NCBI GenBank assembly: GCA_030745875.1
Contig: JASLNT010000047.1
Coordinates: forward strand, 1-40,007
DNA: 40,007 nucleotides
Direction: 5' to 3'
Source: Phycisphaerae bacterium
GTDB lineage: Bacteria > Planctomycetota > Phycisphaerae > SM23-33
Shown here: positions 1 to 8,962 of the stretch, one piece after another
Layout: every line of letters starts with the position of its first letter
Position numbering within the stretch: position 1 is the first letter of the stretch
Translations under genes and position numbers: made by a program
Notes under the pieces: generated by a model
The model's input: only the letters and a program-made list of their open reading frames with translations
Told to the model about the DNA's origin: nothing
Database searches by the model: none

Positions 1-32
1 TGTTCTGCCGTAATCTTAACATCCTTGTTCAT
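1..32 (-). CDS. 5' end of a leftward gene cut by the window edge
   Basis: An ATG on the minus strand at 32 is preceded by GGAGACGAGG at a normal ribosome-binding distance and opens a frame reading MNKDVKITAE up to the window edge. Only ten codons are visible, so the product cannot be named. It would be divergent from the cyclophilin gene at 355. Confidence 0.4.
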   Translation of the reverse strand, partial: MNKDVKITAE

Positions 33-164
33 GGCCTCGTCTCCGTAAAAAAACCAGTAGAAAACTTTCACCCTGCACAGGGTTCCTAAGGCCAGCATAC
101 ATAGTGATTTAAAAAGCGCCAGAAAAAATTCTCACACCCCGGCGGATCGAAGTGATTTTTCCCC

Positions 165-192
165 TTGTCAAAATTGGCGTTACGCGTATAAT
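165..192 (+). promoter_or_regulatory. sigma70-like promoter upstream of the cyclophilin gene
   Basis: TTGTCA (165-170) and a perfect TATAAT (187-192) are separated by 16 bp. A start site near 200 would give a leader of about 155 nt before the ATG at 355. Nothing else is seen in 193-338. Confidence 0.5.
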
Positions 193-354
193 TGAGGGTA
201 CTTGAATGTTCATTGTTCAGGCGGAGTTGCGGCTGACTCCGGGAGGCGTCGGTGATGCTGTGCCTGGTCAATGTGAGGCTGGCGGTCTGCGTGTAGGAAG
301 CGGCGTCGGTCTGTGTAGCTGTCCTTATCGGACTCCTCGGAGGAGAAGGCCATT

Positions 355-1299
355 ATGAATCCATGCTCCAAGCCCTGTCGTGCGGCGATTTTGCTATTGG
401 TTGCAGCAACGGTTTTAGTCACCGGTTCATCGGCGGGTGCGGCTAATACTGTGCTGAAGTTCGACACCATCCTGGGTGATTTCAACGTGCGTCTTCTCGA
501 TACCGACACTCCGTTGACCACCGCGAATTTCATGCTTTACGTAAACGGAGGATCCTATAACGATTCGGTTTTTCACCGTCTGGTTCGCGGTTTCGTTCTC
601 CAGGGCGGGGGATACGGCGCCAACGCCATTCCCAACCACGGTACGGTCGACAACGAATTCGGGCGTTCCAACATTCGCGGAACAGTCGCGATGGCCAAAG
701 TGGGCGGAGACCCCGACAGCGCGACCAGCGAGTTCTTCTTTAATCTCTCTGACACCAATGCGAGCAATCTGGACAATCAGAATGGCGGGTTCACGGTCTT
801 TGCGTATGTGCTCGACGGAGGCATGCTGGTGGTCGACGCGCTGGCTGACGGCGTTCAGTATTCGAACTTCCTGATCGACACCGGAGACGCCAACGATCCG
901 CTCGACAGCAGATACGACGGAGAATGGCCGCGAATAGTGCCCCTGGAAGACGGAAGTCCGATTCTGGAGGGTGGTCAGGAGGTCTGGTATTACGAGTGGA
1001 TCAATTCCGTTTCGGTGGTCGGCGTGGACGGGGACGTCGATCTTGACGGTGATGTCGACGACGATGACTACAACGCTTTCGTCGCCAGCTTCGGGCGGAA
1101 AGGGCTTGGTCTGCACGCCGATTTCGACGGCGACTACGACGTGGACCTCGACGATTTCATGGTTCTGAAGTCCAACTACCCGTCCGCGGTTGCGAGTCCG
1201 CTTCCGACACCCGGAGCGGCGGTTCCCGAACCGACGAGCATATGCCTGTTGAGTTTGTGCGGTATTGCGATGATTCGGAGGCGGCGGGGCAAGGTCTGA
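355..1299 (+). CDS. Secreted cyclophilin-type peptidyl-prolyl isomerase with dockerin-like repeats and PEP-CTERM tail
   Basis: 314 residues; the ATG follows GGAGGAG (339-345). An N-terminal hydrophobic signal (about 10-30) precedes a cyclophilin domain (about 31-220) with the family landmarks FHRLVRGFVLQGG (73-85), RGTVAMAK (109-115 region), DSATSEFFFN (121-130) and FTVFAYV. Cyclophilins catalyse cis-trans isomerisation of Xaa-Pro bonds. It is followed by two Asp-rich loops (DVDLDGDVDDDDY and DFDGDYDVDLDDF, about 226-270) resembling calcium-binding dockerin halves. The C-terminus is a PEP-CTERM signal: VPEPTS, a hydrophobic stretch, then RRRR. It is therefore expected to be exported and processed by an exosortase, not encoded here. 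The isomerase may be catalytically reduced; that cannot be judged by eye. It is likely monocistronic. Confidence 0.88.
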   Translation: MNPCSKPCRAAILLLVAATVLVTGSSAGAANTVLKFDTILGDFNVRLLDTDTPLTTANFMLYVNGGSYNDSVFHRLVRGFVLQGGGYGANAIPNHGTVDNEFGRSNIRGTVAMAKVGGDPDSATSEFFFNLSDTNASNLDNQNGGFTVFAYVLDGGMLVVDALADGVQYSNFLIDTGDANDPLDSRYDGEWPRIVPLEDGSPILEGGQEVWYYEWINSVSVVGVDGDVDLDGDVDDDDYNAFVASFGRKGLGLHADFDGDYDVDLDDFMVLKSNYPSAVASPLPTPGAAVPEPTSICLLSLCGIAMIRRRRGKV

Positions 1300-1395
1300 T
1301 CGTTTCCTTCTGTGGGGCGCATATGCGGAAACTCTTGTTGGATTGGCGCCGCCTGTCTGCTACGATGACTGCGTACGTACAGCAAGGAGCATCAA

Positions 1396-2442
1396 ATGAC
1401 TCGAGACGGTTCTGACAAGGATTGCCCTACATCATCACAGCCCGAAAGATTGCCCGGGCGACGTAAGTTCCTGGGTTCGCTCGCCGCCGGAGCCGGTCTC
1501 GCCGGATTGGCCGCCTCAGGCAGCGCCGAGGAAAAACAACTCAGCGCCGAACTTGCATCCGACAAGAAGACCAAAGTCGACACCGTGACCGCCGCGACAA
1601 AGAAGTTCAACTGGACCACACTCAAGGACCGCAAAGGCAAATCTCCCAGCGGGCTCGTGGGCGATCTGAAACTCAGTCGAATAGTCATGGGTGGAAATCT
1701 CATCGGCGGATGGGCCCACGCACGCGACCTGATCTACGTTTCGAAGCTGGTGAAGGCTTACCACACGCGGACCAAGATATTTGAAACGCTGCGTCTGGGT
1801 GAGGCCTGCGGGGTTAATACGATCATCATAAACCCCATCATGTTCAAAACGATGAAGGACTACTGGAAGAACGCCGGCGGAAAGATGCAGTTTATCTCCG
1901 ACTGCGGCGGCGGTGAACTGATGACCACGATCAAGAAATCGATCGCCGCGGGCGCAAGCTCGTGCTACATCCAGGGCGGAATCGCCGACAACATGGTCAG
2001 GAGCGGGCAGTTCGACCGCATCGCGCAAGCCGTTGAATTGATCCGCAAGTCTGACATGCCCGCAGGCATCGGCGGTCATAAGCTGGAGACGATCAAGGCT
2101 TGCGTCGAGAAGGGCATCAAACCGGACTACTGGATGAAAACGCTGCACCATATCGACTATTGGTCGGCCAAGCCCAAGAAACAGCGCGACAATATCTGGT
2201 GCGAAAAGCCCAAAGAGACTGTCGAATACATGGAGAAGCTGCCCGAACCGTGGATTGCGTTCAAAGTTCTCGCAGCCGGTGCGATTCACCCGAAAGTCGG
2301 ATTCAAATACGCCTTTGAAAACGGCGCCGATTTCATCTGCGTGGGCATGTACGATTTCCAGGTTGTCGAAGATGTGAACCTGGTGGTCGACATCTTCAAG
2401 AACAAGAAGAAACCCAAGCGCACCCGCCCCTGGCGCGCTTAG
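1396..2442 (+). CDS. Tat-exported TIM-barrel-like protein of unknown function
   Basis: 348 residues, ATG preceded by AAGGAG (1384-1389). The N-terminus carries a twin-arginine signal (RRKFLGSLAAGAGLAGLAAS, about 22-41), so a folded protein, possibly with cofactor, is likely exported. After it comes LKLSRIVMGGNLIGGWAHARD, which resembles the opening strand of aldo/keto-reductase-like barrels, and then alternating strand/helix segments ending FENGADFICVGMYDFQVVEDVN. Similar proteins in planctomycetes are generally left as hypothetical, and I cannot name a substrate. It is convergent with the Gfo/Idh/MocA gene, with only 28 bp between them, and no clear terminator is visible in that gap. Confidence 0.75.
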   Translation: MTRDGSDKDCPTSSQPERLPGRRKFLGSLAAGAGLAGLAASGSAEEKQLSAELASDKKTKVDTVTAATKKFNWTTLKDRKGKSPSGLVGDLKLSRIVMGGNLIGGWAHARDLIYVSKLVKAYHTRTKIFETLRLGEACGVNTIIINPIMFKTMKDYWKNAGGKMQFISDCGGGELMTTIKKSIAAGASSCYIQGGIADNMVRSGQFDRIAQAVELIRKSDMPAGIGGHKLETIKACVEKGIKPDYWMKTLHHIDYWSAKPKKQRDNIWCEKPKETVEYMEKLPEPWIAFKVLAAGAIHPKVGFKYAFENGADFICVGMYDFQVVEDVNLVVDIFKNKKKPKRTRPWRA

Positions 2443-2470
2443 GCCGCGAAACGACGACCCTTTTCTTCGT

Positions 2471-3802
2471 CTACAGGCTCCAGCCTTTGCGGTAGGGGGG
2501 ATTGATGAACTTGTTGGCTTCGGCGTAATTGGTGAACCGCATTTCCTTCGGATCCCATATCAGCTTGCGCTTCGCTCGAAGGGCGATATTGCCCAGCATC
2601 ACCACTTCAGTCAGGTGCGCCGCGTGGTTTGCGAAATCCGAACCGGCGGGCTGCCCGCCCTTGCACGCGATTAACCACTCCTTGACGTGTCCGGGCGAGC
2701 GGGGCAGTTTCTTCGGAGGCCTGCCGTACTCGCGTCTGCGTTTTTCCGGTATCAGCGTGTATCCGAAAATGCAGCCCTTGTCGCCTACGTACAGGTTTCC
2801 GTCGCCTCCGGTCATTCGGCGGCTAGGGTCGAATTCCTCCGGTCGGGGGGGCATCATCCCGCCGTCGTACCAGTTAAGCTTGAGCGCCGGCCTGTCGCCC
2901 TCGGCGGGGAACTTGTAGCGAACTATCGATGAGACCGGAGCCGTTTCGTCCGCGATCTCGGGCGGGTGCTGATCGTTCGATGAACAGGCCTCGATCGACG
3001 TGGGATGCCCGAGCTTGAGTGTCTTGAAGATCGCCGACAACTGGTGGCAGCCGATGTCGCCCAATACGCCCGTACCGAAATCCCACCACCCTCGCCAGGA
3101 AAACGGCAGGTAGCACGGATGGTAGGGGCGCTGTCCGGCCGGTCCCAGCCACAGGTCCCAGTTGAGCTCCTTGGGGACCGCGGGCGTGTTCTTGGGTCGC
3201 GCCACGCCTCGCTGGGAGATTCGCCTGTTGCGGTTGGACCATGCGTGGATTTCCCGCACGTTTCCGATCGCTCCGTCCCAGATGGTTTCGGCCAGCAGTC
3301 TGGCGCCTTCGGAGGCCTGTCCCTGGTTGCCCATTTGCGTGGCGACTTTTGCTTCCTTGGCGGCGCGGCCGATCATGCGGGCTTCGTGCACCGAGTGGGT
3401 CAGCGGTTTCTGGCAGAACACGTGCTTGCCGAGCTTTATCGCCGCCATCGTTATCACCGCGTGAGTGTGGTCGGGCGTCGCGATCATAACCGCGTCGATG
3501 TCCTTCTGTTTTCCGAGCATCTTGCGGTAGTCGACCCAGGTTTTGGCTTTTGGGAACTGCTTGGCTGATCTGGCGATCTGTCGCGTGTCGACATCGCACA
3601 GCGCGACGATGTTCTCGCTCGGTACGCTGCGTACGTCGCCCCAGCCCTTGCCTCCCACACCGATCCCCGCGATGTTCAGCTTGTCGCTGGGGGGCGTTTT
3701 CGCTCCGCCCAGAACGTGCGGTGCGACTATAGTGACGGTTGCAGCTGCTGCTGCGGCTTGGCCCATGAATTGACGACGATTGACTTGTTCGTTGGCTTTC
3801 AT
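2471..3802 (-). CDS. Tat-exported Gfo/Idh/MocA family oxidoreductase
   Basis: 443 residues; ATG at 3802 follows GGAGACGGACAC. The start has a Tat signal (NRRQFMGQAAAAAATVTIVA). The Rossmann part follows with LNIAGIGVGGKGWGDV (glycine-rich NAD(P)-binding turn), ALCDVD, DAVMIATPDHTHA and HVFCQKPLTHS, where the Lys of the family's usual EKP motif is kept but Glu is Gln. The C-terminal half is the family's beta-sheet substrate domain with NWDLWLGPAG and WWDFGTGVLGDIGCH. Such enzymes oxidise or reduce sugars, inositols or glycosides using tightly bound NAD(P), which suits export through Tat. It is the last gene of the leftward cluster, 36 bp after the symporter gene, so cotranscription is likely. 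Confidence 0.9.
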   Translation of the reverse strand: MKANEQVNRRQFMGQAAAAAATVTIVAPHVLGGAKTPPSDKLNIAGIGVGGKGWGDVRSVPSENIVALCDVDTRQIARSAKQFPKAKTWVDYRKMLGKQKDIDAVMIATPDHTHAVITMAAIKLGKHVFCQKPLTHSVHEARMIGRAAKEAKVATQMGNQGQASEGARLLAETIWDGAIGNVREIHAWSNRNRRISQRGVARPKNTPAVPKELNWDLWLGPAGQRPYHPCYLPFSWRGWWDFGTGVLGDIGCHQLSAIFKTLKLGHPTSIEACSSNDQHPPEIADETAPVSSIVRYKFPAEGDRPALKLNWYDGGMMPPRPEEFDPSRRMTGGDGNLYVGDKGCIFGYTLIPEKRRREYGRPPKKLPRSPGHVKEWLIACKGGQPAGSDFANHAAHLTEVVMLGNIALRAKRKLIWDPKEMRFTNYAEANKFINPPYRKGWSL

Positions 3803-3838
3803 GTGTCCGTCTCCTTATTCGGTTGCCCGGCGCTCGGA

Positions 3839-5356
3839 TCAATCGAGCGACGGGTGGAAGAACAGTTTCAGGCTCTTGGTCTCGGTTTTGCCCAGGGGCG
3901 TTAGCAGCGATGCGCCGAAGAATACTATTCCCGCGACGATAAACGACACGAGAAATCCGTTGAGGTCCAGCAGGAACTTCTGCGGCAGCAGTAGCATCGT
4001 ATTGACGCCTTTTCCGCCGACAATGCCCCAGACGATAAACACCAGGTTCATGCCGACGCCTACGAGCGTCCCGGCGATGGCTCCGAAGCGGGTGGCGCGT
4101 TTCCAGTAGTACGCGCCCCAGAGCGGGAAGATAGTCACCGCCATTATGCCGAACCCGATGATAGCCAACTCCGCGATCGGAATATTCGGGTTCCACGCCA
4201 GCGCGATGCATATGGCGATGATCCCGGCGATGCAAATTCGCCCCAAGGCCACCAACTGCTTTGCGCTGGCTTGCGGTTTGATCTGTTTGTACAGGTCGTT
4301 GGTGATGTTCGACGCATTGCCGAACACCACTCCGATAACGGTGGTCATCGCGGCGGTGAAGGCTCCGGCCACCGCCAGGCCTGCGGCCCAACGCGGAAGC
4401 GTGGACTTAGCGGCCAGGATGTAGATCTGGTCCGAATCGGCCTTGGTCAGAAGATCGGGATGGAGCAGCTTGCCGGCTATTCCGATCATGATGGTCATGG
4501 AGATCACGACCACGCAGATTCCGCCGAACACGAAGATCATGACCTTGAAGCCCTTGGCCGAGTTGCTCGAGTATGCGTGCATGTACGGTTGGGGGAAGCA
4601 GACCGATCCCAGGCACATCGCCGCGGCGAATCCGAATATCATCGGATAGCTCCACAACTTTCCGCCCTTGGCGCCGAGTATGAACGCGTCGGGATGCTCG
4701 CCGAGCACCTTGTCCATTGTTTCGGCGAATCCGCCGTTTACGTTCATCACCGCAAAGAACAGTATGAAGACCATGACGGTGAAGAAAACTCCCTGCACCG
4801 TGTTAACCCATGCGGCGCCCTTCATTCCGCCGAGTATCAGGTAAAGGGCCACAAACGCCGGCGCGAAGAACAACCCCACCTCGTATGGTATTTCCCTGTC
4901 GCTCATGCCGTGGATCATCAGCCCGATCCCCCGCATCTGTGCGACCAGATACGGGATGGACGCCACCAGCACAATTACCGGAATGATCGTCCGCATCGCC
5001 GTACCGTACCGCTCGCCGAACGGCGCGCCCATCGACATCCATTTTCTCGCCCGCCCGACGAGGAATGTCTTGCGGTGCATGAAGTACCACAGGAACCCCA
5101 GCGGTATCAGGTTAACCGTTAGCACGAACAGCGCTCCGAACCCCATGCGATATCCCATCCCCGAAATCCCGAGCATCGCAAAGGCGCTCAAGAACGACGC
5201 CAGCAGGCTGAAGATCAGAACGAAATATCCCAGAGACGAACCGGCTACGAAGTAGTCGTCGGCGCTCTTGGACTTGCCCCGACGGTACGCCGCGTAACTG
5301 ACAAGGACCGAGGCCAGGCATATCCCGATGAGAATGCATATTTCAACGTTAAACAT
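3839..5356 (-). CDS. Sodium:solute symporter (SSS family)
   Basis: 505 residues, almost entirely hydrophobic helices, as expected for the 13-helix SSS fold that couples sodium entry to uptake of sugars, inositol, carboxylates or amino acids. Recognisable parts are the first helix followed by SADDYFVAGSSLG, LASFLSAFAMLGISG in the second helix region, LILGGMKGAAWVNTVQG and AGAFTAAMTTVIGVVFG. The ATG at 5356 overlaps the stop of the upstream small gene in TAATG, so translation is probably coupled. The neighbouring oxidoreductase suggests a sugar or polyol as substrate; this is inference. Confidence 0.9.
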   Translation of the reverse strand: MFNVEICILIGICLASVLVSYAAYRRGKSKSADDYFVAGSSLGYFVLIFSLLASFLSAFAMLGISGMGYRMGFGALFVLTVNLIPLGFLWYFMHRKTFLVGRARKWMSMGAPFGERYGTAMRTIIPVIVLVASIPYLVAQMRGIGLMIHGMSDREIPYEVGLFFAPAFVALYLILGGMKGAAWVNTVQGVFFTVMVFILFFAVMNVNGGFAETMDKVLGEHPDAFILGAKGGKLWSYPMIFGFAAAMCLGSVCFPQPYMHAYSSNSAKGFKVMIFVFGGICVVVISMTIMIGIAGKLLHPDLLTKADSDQIYILAAKSTLPRWAAGLAVAGAFTAAMTTVIGVVFGNASNITNDLYKQIKPQASAKQLVALGRICIAGIIAICIALAWNPNIPIAELAIIGFGIMAVTIFPLWGAYYWKRATRFGAIAGTLVGVGMNLVFIVWGIVGGKGVNTMLLLPQKFLLDLNGFLVSFIVAGIVFFGASLLTPLGKTETKSLKLFFHPSLD

Positions 5357-5631
5357 TACTCGCCCTCCCCGTCAGCGTCGACTGCTTCCAAATCGCTGAT
5401 GATGCCGGGCAAGTCTTCATCGCTGACAGCCAAACCGCTTACAAACAGGAACACCCACTCCAAAACGAACAAGGCGGCCGCGCAAATGTACGCCCCAACC
5501 GCCCAGGTCGGAATCGAAAGCGTTTGACCGGTGATGTGTCCGTAGGCCCACGGGCACCAGCAGAGGCTGGTGAGGATAATAAATCCGATAATAAACGCCC
5601 GTTTTCCCCAGACGCTTTTCTTGCGATTCAT
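5356..5631 (-). CDS. Small two-helix membrane protein coupled to the symporter
   Basis: 91 residues starting MNRKKSVWGKRAF; the ATG at 5631 follows AAGGAG on the minus strand, which favours it over longer upstream frames that read into the next gene. Two hydrophobic helices (about 13-32 and 45-68) flank a short polar loop, and the C-terminus is acidic (DLEAVDADGEGE). Its stop TAA shares one base with the symporter ATG. Position and topology resemble the small accessory proteins (YhdT/DUF997 or DUF3311-like) that accompany many SSS transporters, but I do not recognise the family with certainty. Confidence 0.72.
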   Translation of the reverse strand: MNRKKSVWGKRAFIIGFIILTSLCWCPWAYGHITGQTLSIPTWAVGAYICAAALFVLEWVFLFVSGLAVSDEDLPGIISDLEAVDADGEGE

Positions 5632-5707
5632 ACGGCGACTCCTTGTATCCAGACTGCATCCGACCGAGATTGTGAGGCGGCATTCTACGCGGGCGATGGG
5701 CCCAGAG

Positions 5708-8140
5708 TCAATTGCGGGACTTGGTCTTGAGGGTCTCGACGAGTTCCTGCAGCGTTTTGCGAGCTTCGTCGGACGACGGCGTGTCGGCGTACGTGCGGAT
5801 GAAACTGCGCAGGCGGTAGTACTTGATCTTGTCGGACGTAAGCGAGTCGATCGCCGCCAGGATGTTCGTCGCCAGGCTGTTTCGACGCGTGCGGGCTTCT
5901 TCGGCCAATGGCAGGGGCGCCCATCGCGCCGCAAAACTCTTCAGTTTCATCGCCCGATCCGCGTCCTTTCCAGTGTCGATCGCCTCCAGCAGCGGTTTGA
6001 CCTTCTCGCTGAACTTCTCTTCGGCCTGTTCGCAGACGGGATAACCTTTCCAGCGTTTCAGGAAGCCTGTGTAAAGGGTCGCGTTGGGTCTGAGTTTCAG
6101 AACTCTCTCCAGATCGGTCACGGCGAACTTGTTGGCTAGCGATTTAGCCTTCTCCGCTGCGGGCGTTCCCGACCATCTGCGCTGGAAGGCCTGGAGTCTG
6201 AGCACCGACGGTTTGCTTTTCCCGCCGGTCAGAGTCGCCAGCTCTTTTTCGCCTTTGTCACAGAGCGCTTTGCGTGCGGTTTCGGCGACGGGATAGTCCG
6301 ACCACTGTTTGATAAACTTGTTCAGTGATTCTGCTCCGTGGGACTTGCTCGCCAGGAGTTTGCTCAGATGCTGCTGTCCGTAGGCGTCGATCTGTTTGTT
6401 GACCGGTTCGAGCCCCTTGCAGCCTTCCCACGCCCGGGCGAATGTCTGCAGTTTGCCCAGGCTTGCCTTGGGAGTTTGACCGGCCAGCTCCGTCGCCAGC
6501 GCCGTTCCCGTCTTCTCGAGCCTTTCAACGGCTTGGGTGTAGAACGGGTATTGAGGCGTGCCCTCGTAGACCATTTTGCCCAGTCGTTTGCATCCAGCCC
6601 ATGCTTTCTCGTATTTGCGGGCCTTTTCGGCTTTGGTTATCTCTTCTACGGTTGCGGCGATGACTTCGGATCCGCTGAGTTTGGCTCCGGTCATCTGCAG
6701 CTTGTGGGTGCTTAGGGACAGAATCAATGCGGTCGCCGCGCTGGCCGACAACCGCGGATCAGCCGAGTAATCCTGCGGGTTGTTGTCGCGATTGGGCTGG
6801 TAGTAGAACGTTCCGTCCGGGCAGTGCGCCATCGCCAGCGACCAGCGGTTGTGGTCCATGAGTTTTCGCAGGCTCGGCGGATCGACCGCCGCCCCCAGCG
6901 CCGTCCACGCCATTCCCAGCAGCGGTGAACCGTGCGTGTCGGGGAATGTTTTGGGATGATCTCCGATGCACTTGGCGGCTAGTTTGGCGTAATCGTGGTA
7001 TTCTTTTCCACCGCTGGGGCTCAGGTAGTGCGCCAGGGCGGCCGCCCCGGTGCGCCCCATGTCGGCGTAGCGGGAATTGCGCGAACCACCGTCCTTGTAC
7101 CAGACGTATCCGAAACTGTTGGTCCCCTTGACCACGAAGGCGTGAGCGGCTGCAAAACGCTTGGGTTCCACGGTGAGCTTGCATCGCTGCATGAGCGACC
7201 AGGCCATTTTGCACTGCATCGTGATCACGCAGATCGGTCCGTACCCGTTGCCCTCTCCGGAAGTTTTCCAGGGCGAGTGCCCCCATCCGCCCGCGGGGGC
7301 CTGGGCCTTGAACAACCACTCGTTGATTTCCTGAAGTTCAGCGGGAACCCATTTTTCACCGGTCAGAAGGTAGTATTCGCCCAGGACAGCTCCGTACAGA
7401 CCGTACCGCCAGGCGGGCAGACCGCCGAAGCTGATTGTGCCGCTGGTCGAGCGCCCCATCTCCTGGACAGCCTTCTTCACTGCGCCCATGTACTCCCGCC
7501 GCCCCGATCCCATCAACGCCAGCGTCGCGAACGCATTAATGTGAGGCCGTCCGCTCCACGTCCCGTTATCTCGCTGTTTCCGCACGAGATAAGCGCAGAG
7601 TTCCTGAAAAATCCGATCGGTCTTGGGGCAGTCGTACGGATATGTCTTGGAGTATTGTCCGTACTTTGTCGGGAGTTTAAGGTCGACGCGTTTGCTTTGT
7701 CCACCGCGCATCACCTCGATCGCCAGCCTGCCCTTTAGAATCTTGCCCTGGCTTGCCTCAAGTGCGTTTCCGAAGTCCATCATCGGGCCTTCATAACCGA
7801 ACTTGTCCACGCCGTATCCGAACTTGTGGGCCGCCGCGAACCGCTTGCCGTTTGCGCCGATGATCTTGTCGCCGACTTTCAAAACGCCCGCAGCGGGGGT
7901 GTCCTGGAACACAAATGTTACTTCAAGGACCTTAGGCTGGTCGTCGGGGATCTTGGCGCGGGCTCCGGTGATCCCCAGGTTGATATACCATCCCGGGACC
8001 TGTGCGTCGGGTCCGTTGCGGGTGGTCTTATTCCACGTTGCTCCATCGCCGCTTCTCAACGCCGACGCCGGGAGACAGACCATGCAAACCACAAGCGGTA
8101 TTATCAGACAGCAAACGGAAATTACAGGTTTTGGCGTCAC
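5708..8140 (-). CDS. DUF6288-like exported protein with PDZ-like and alpha-toroid regions
   Basis: 810 residues starting with GTG at 8140 after GGGAGAA. A signal peptide (VISVCCLIIPLVVCMVCLPASA) precedes a PDZ-like region (about 50-135: PAAGVLKVGDKIIGANGKRF). A helical segment (about 170-470) contains AYLVRKQRDNGTWSGRPHINAFATLALMGSG-type repeats, which are the pattern of the prenyltransferase/squalene-cyclase alpha/alpha toroid, and the order fits DUF6288. The last 300 residues are helical repeats with recurring short Trp-Gly or Trp-x-x-Pro blocks. No catalytic DXDD motif is seen, so it is probably a binding or scaffold protein in the cell envelope. It precedes the symporter accessory gene by 76 bp in the same direction and may be first in that operon. 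Confidence 0.75.
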   Translation of the reverse strand: MTPKPVISVCCLIIPLVVCMVCLPASALRSGDGATWNKTTRNGPDAQVPGWYINLGITGARAKIPDDQPKVLEVTFVFQDTPAAGVLKVGDKIIGANGKRFAAAHKFGYGVDKFGYEGPMMDFGNALEASQGKILKGRLAIEVMRGGQSKRVDLKLPTKYGQYSKTYPYDCPKTDRIFQELCAYLVRKQRDNGTWSGRPHINAFATLALMGSGRREYMGAVKKAVQEMGRSTSGTISFGGLPAWRYGLYGAVLGEYYLLTGEKWVPAELQEINEWLFKAQAPAGGWGHSPWKTSGEGNGYGPICVITMQCKMAWSLMQRCKLTVEPKRFAAAHAFVVKGTNSFGYVWYKDGGSRNSRYADMGRTGAAALAHYLSPSGGKEYHDYAKLAAKCIGDHPKTFPDTHGSPLLGMAWTALGAAVDPPSLRKLMDHNRWSLAMAHCPDGTFYYQPNRDNNPQDYSADPRLSASAATALILSLSTHKLQMTGAKLSGSEVIAATVEEITKAEKARKYEKAWAGCKRLGKMVYEGTPQYPFYTQAVERLEKTGTALATELAGQTPKASLGKLQTFARAWEGCKGLEPVNKQIDAYGQQHLSKLLASKSHGAESLNKFIKQWSDYPVAETARKALCDKGEKELATLTGGKSKPSVLRLQAFQRRWSGTPAAEKAKSLANKFAVTDLERVLKLRPNATLYTGFLKRWKGYPVCEQAEEKFSEKVKPLLEAIDTGKDADRAMKLKSFAARWAPLPLAEEARTRRNSLATNILAAIDSLTSDKIKYYRLRSFIRTYADTPSSDEARKTLQELVETLKTKSRN

Positions 8141-8380
8141 GTATTCTCCCGCCCGCCGAACCTCTTACCGGACTCGCGGTGTTGTGATCGATCGGGTAAG
8201 CGATATTGTCGCCTTCTTGATTGCCCGTTGCAAGCGCAGCTCAAACCGGCTCCGGTGTTTTAGCCCGCCGACTCTGCTCTGCCTTCCATACGCTCGTGCT
8301 TTGGAATTGGTTACAACGATCGCCCCCCAGCGCCGCACATCATTGATCGCACGAGCGACCGACGCCGCGAACCATCGGGC

Positions 8381-8962
8381 TTACTTCCGGTTGGCCTGGT
8401 CTACTGCGTCTACTTTCTTGACCGCCTGCTTGAGGAAGTCGGCGAAGCCTTCGAGGCCTTCGGTGTGTTTTGTGTTCATCCAGGCGTCGACCATTGCGTT
8501 GGCTTTCCAGGGGGCGATGAACATTGCGCCCATCGTCAGGACGTTCGAGTCGTTGATCGCCCGAGACATCTGGGCGGCGTATACGGATTCCACGCAACTG
8601 GCGGTTACGCCTTTGAACTTGTTGGCGACGATGGACATGCCCATGCCCGTACCGCAGAACAGCACGCCTCGCTGAGCTTTTCCGGCCTGGATTACTTTGC
8701 ACGCCGCGGCCGCTCCGTCGTAGTAGGCGGTTTCCTGGTCCTTGGTCGCTCCGACGTCGGTTACCTTGTGGCCGGCTTCGGTCAGGTGTTTGATTACCGA
8801 ATCCTTGAGGTCCAGTGCGAACGGGTCTGCTGCTACTACTATGTTCATGGTGTCTTCCTTCTTGGCTTTCTTGGGTGATTTTTCCGCTGCTTCGAGCGAT
8901 GAAGCTATCGTTGCGGCCGCTAGCGTCGCCGAGGCGGCTTGGAGAAACTGACGCCTGTCCAT
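8381..8962 (-). CDS. RpiB/LacAB-type sugar-phosphate isomerase-like protein with Tat signal
   Basis: 193 residues; the ATG at 8962 follows AAGGAG and opens a Tat-like signal (MDRRQFLQAASATLAAATIASS). The RpiB-like domain begins at residue 39 (MNIVVAADPFALDLK). Family landmarks kept are the phosphate/active-site loop CGTGMGMSIVANK with its catalytic-type Cys, and NDSNVLTMG. RpiB enzymes interconvert ribose-5- and ribulose-5-phosphate (or allose/galactose phosphates) in the cytoplasm. Here the His after the N-terminal Asp is Pro (ADP instead of CDH) and the SRQHND His is Ile (SRAIND), so the substrate is probably different. Met39 has its own AAGGAAG 5 bases upstream and could yield a cytoplasmic form. 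Confidence 0.82.
   Translation of the reverse strand: MDRRQFLQAASATLAAATIASSLEAAEKSPKKAKKEDTMNIVVAADPFALDLKDSVIKHLTEAGHKVTDVGATKDQETAYYDGAAAACKVIQAGKAQRGVLFCGTGMGMSIVANKFKGVTASCVESVYAAQMSRAINDSNVLTMGAMFIAPWKANAMVDAWMNTKHTEGLEGFADFLKQAVKKVDAVDQANRK

Noticed and set aside
2874..4391. 505-codon minus-strand frame spanning symporter and oxidoreductase
   Set aside because: It overlaps both real genes in another frame and has only Arg/His-rich low-complexity sequence.
3839..5356. Symporter considered as proline permease PutP or a pantothenate carrier
   Set aside because: No substrate-specific motif can be read by eye and the context points to a sugar or polyol; left at family level.
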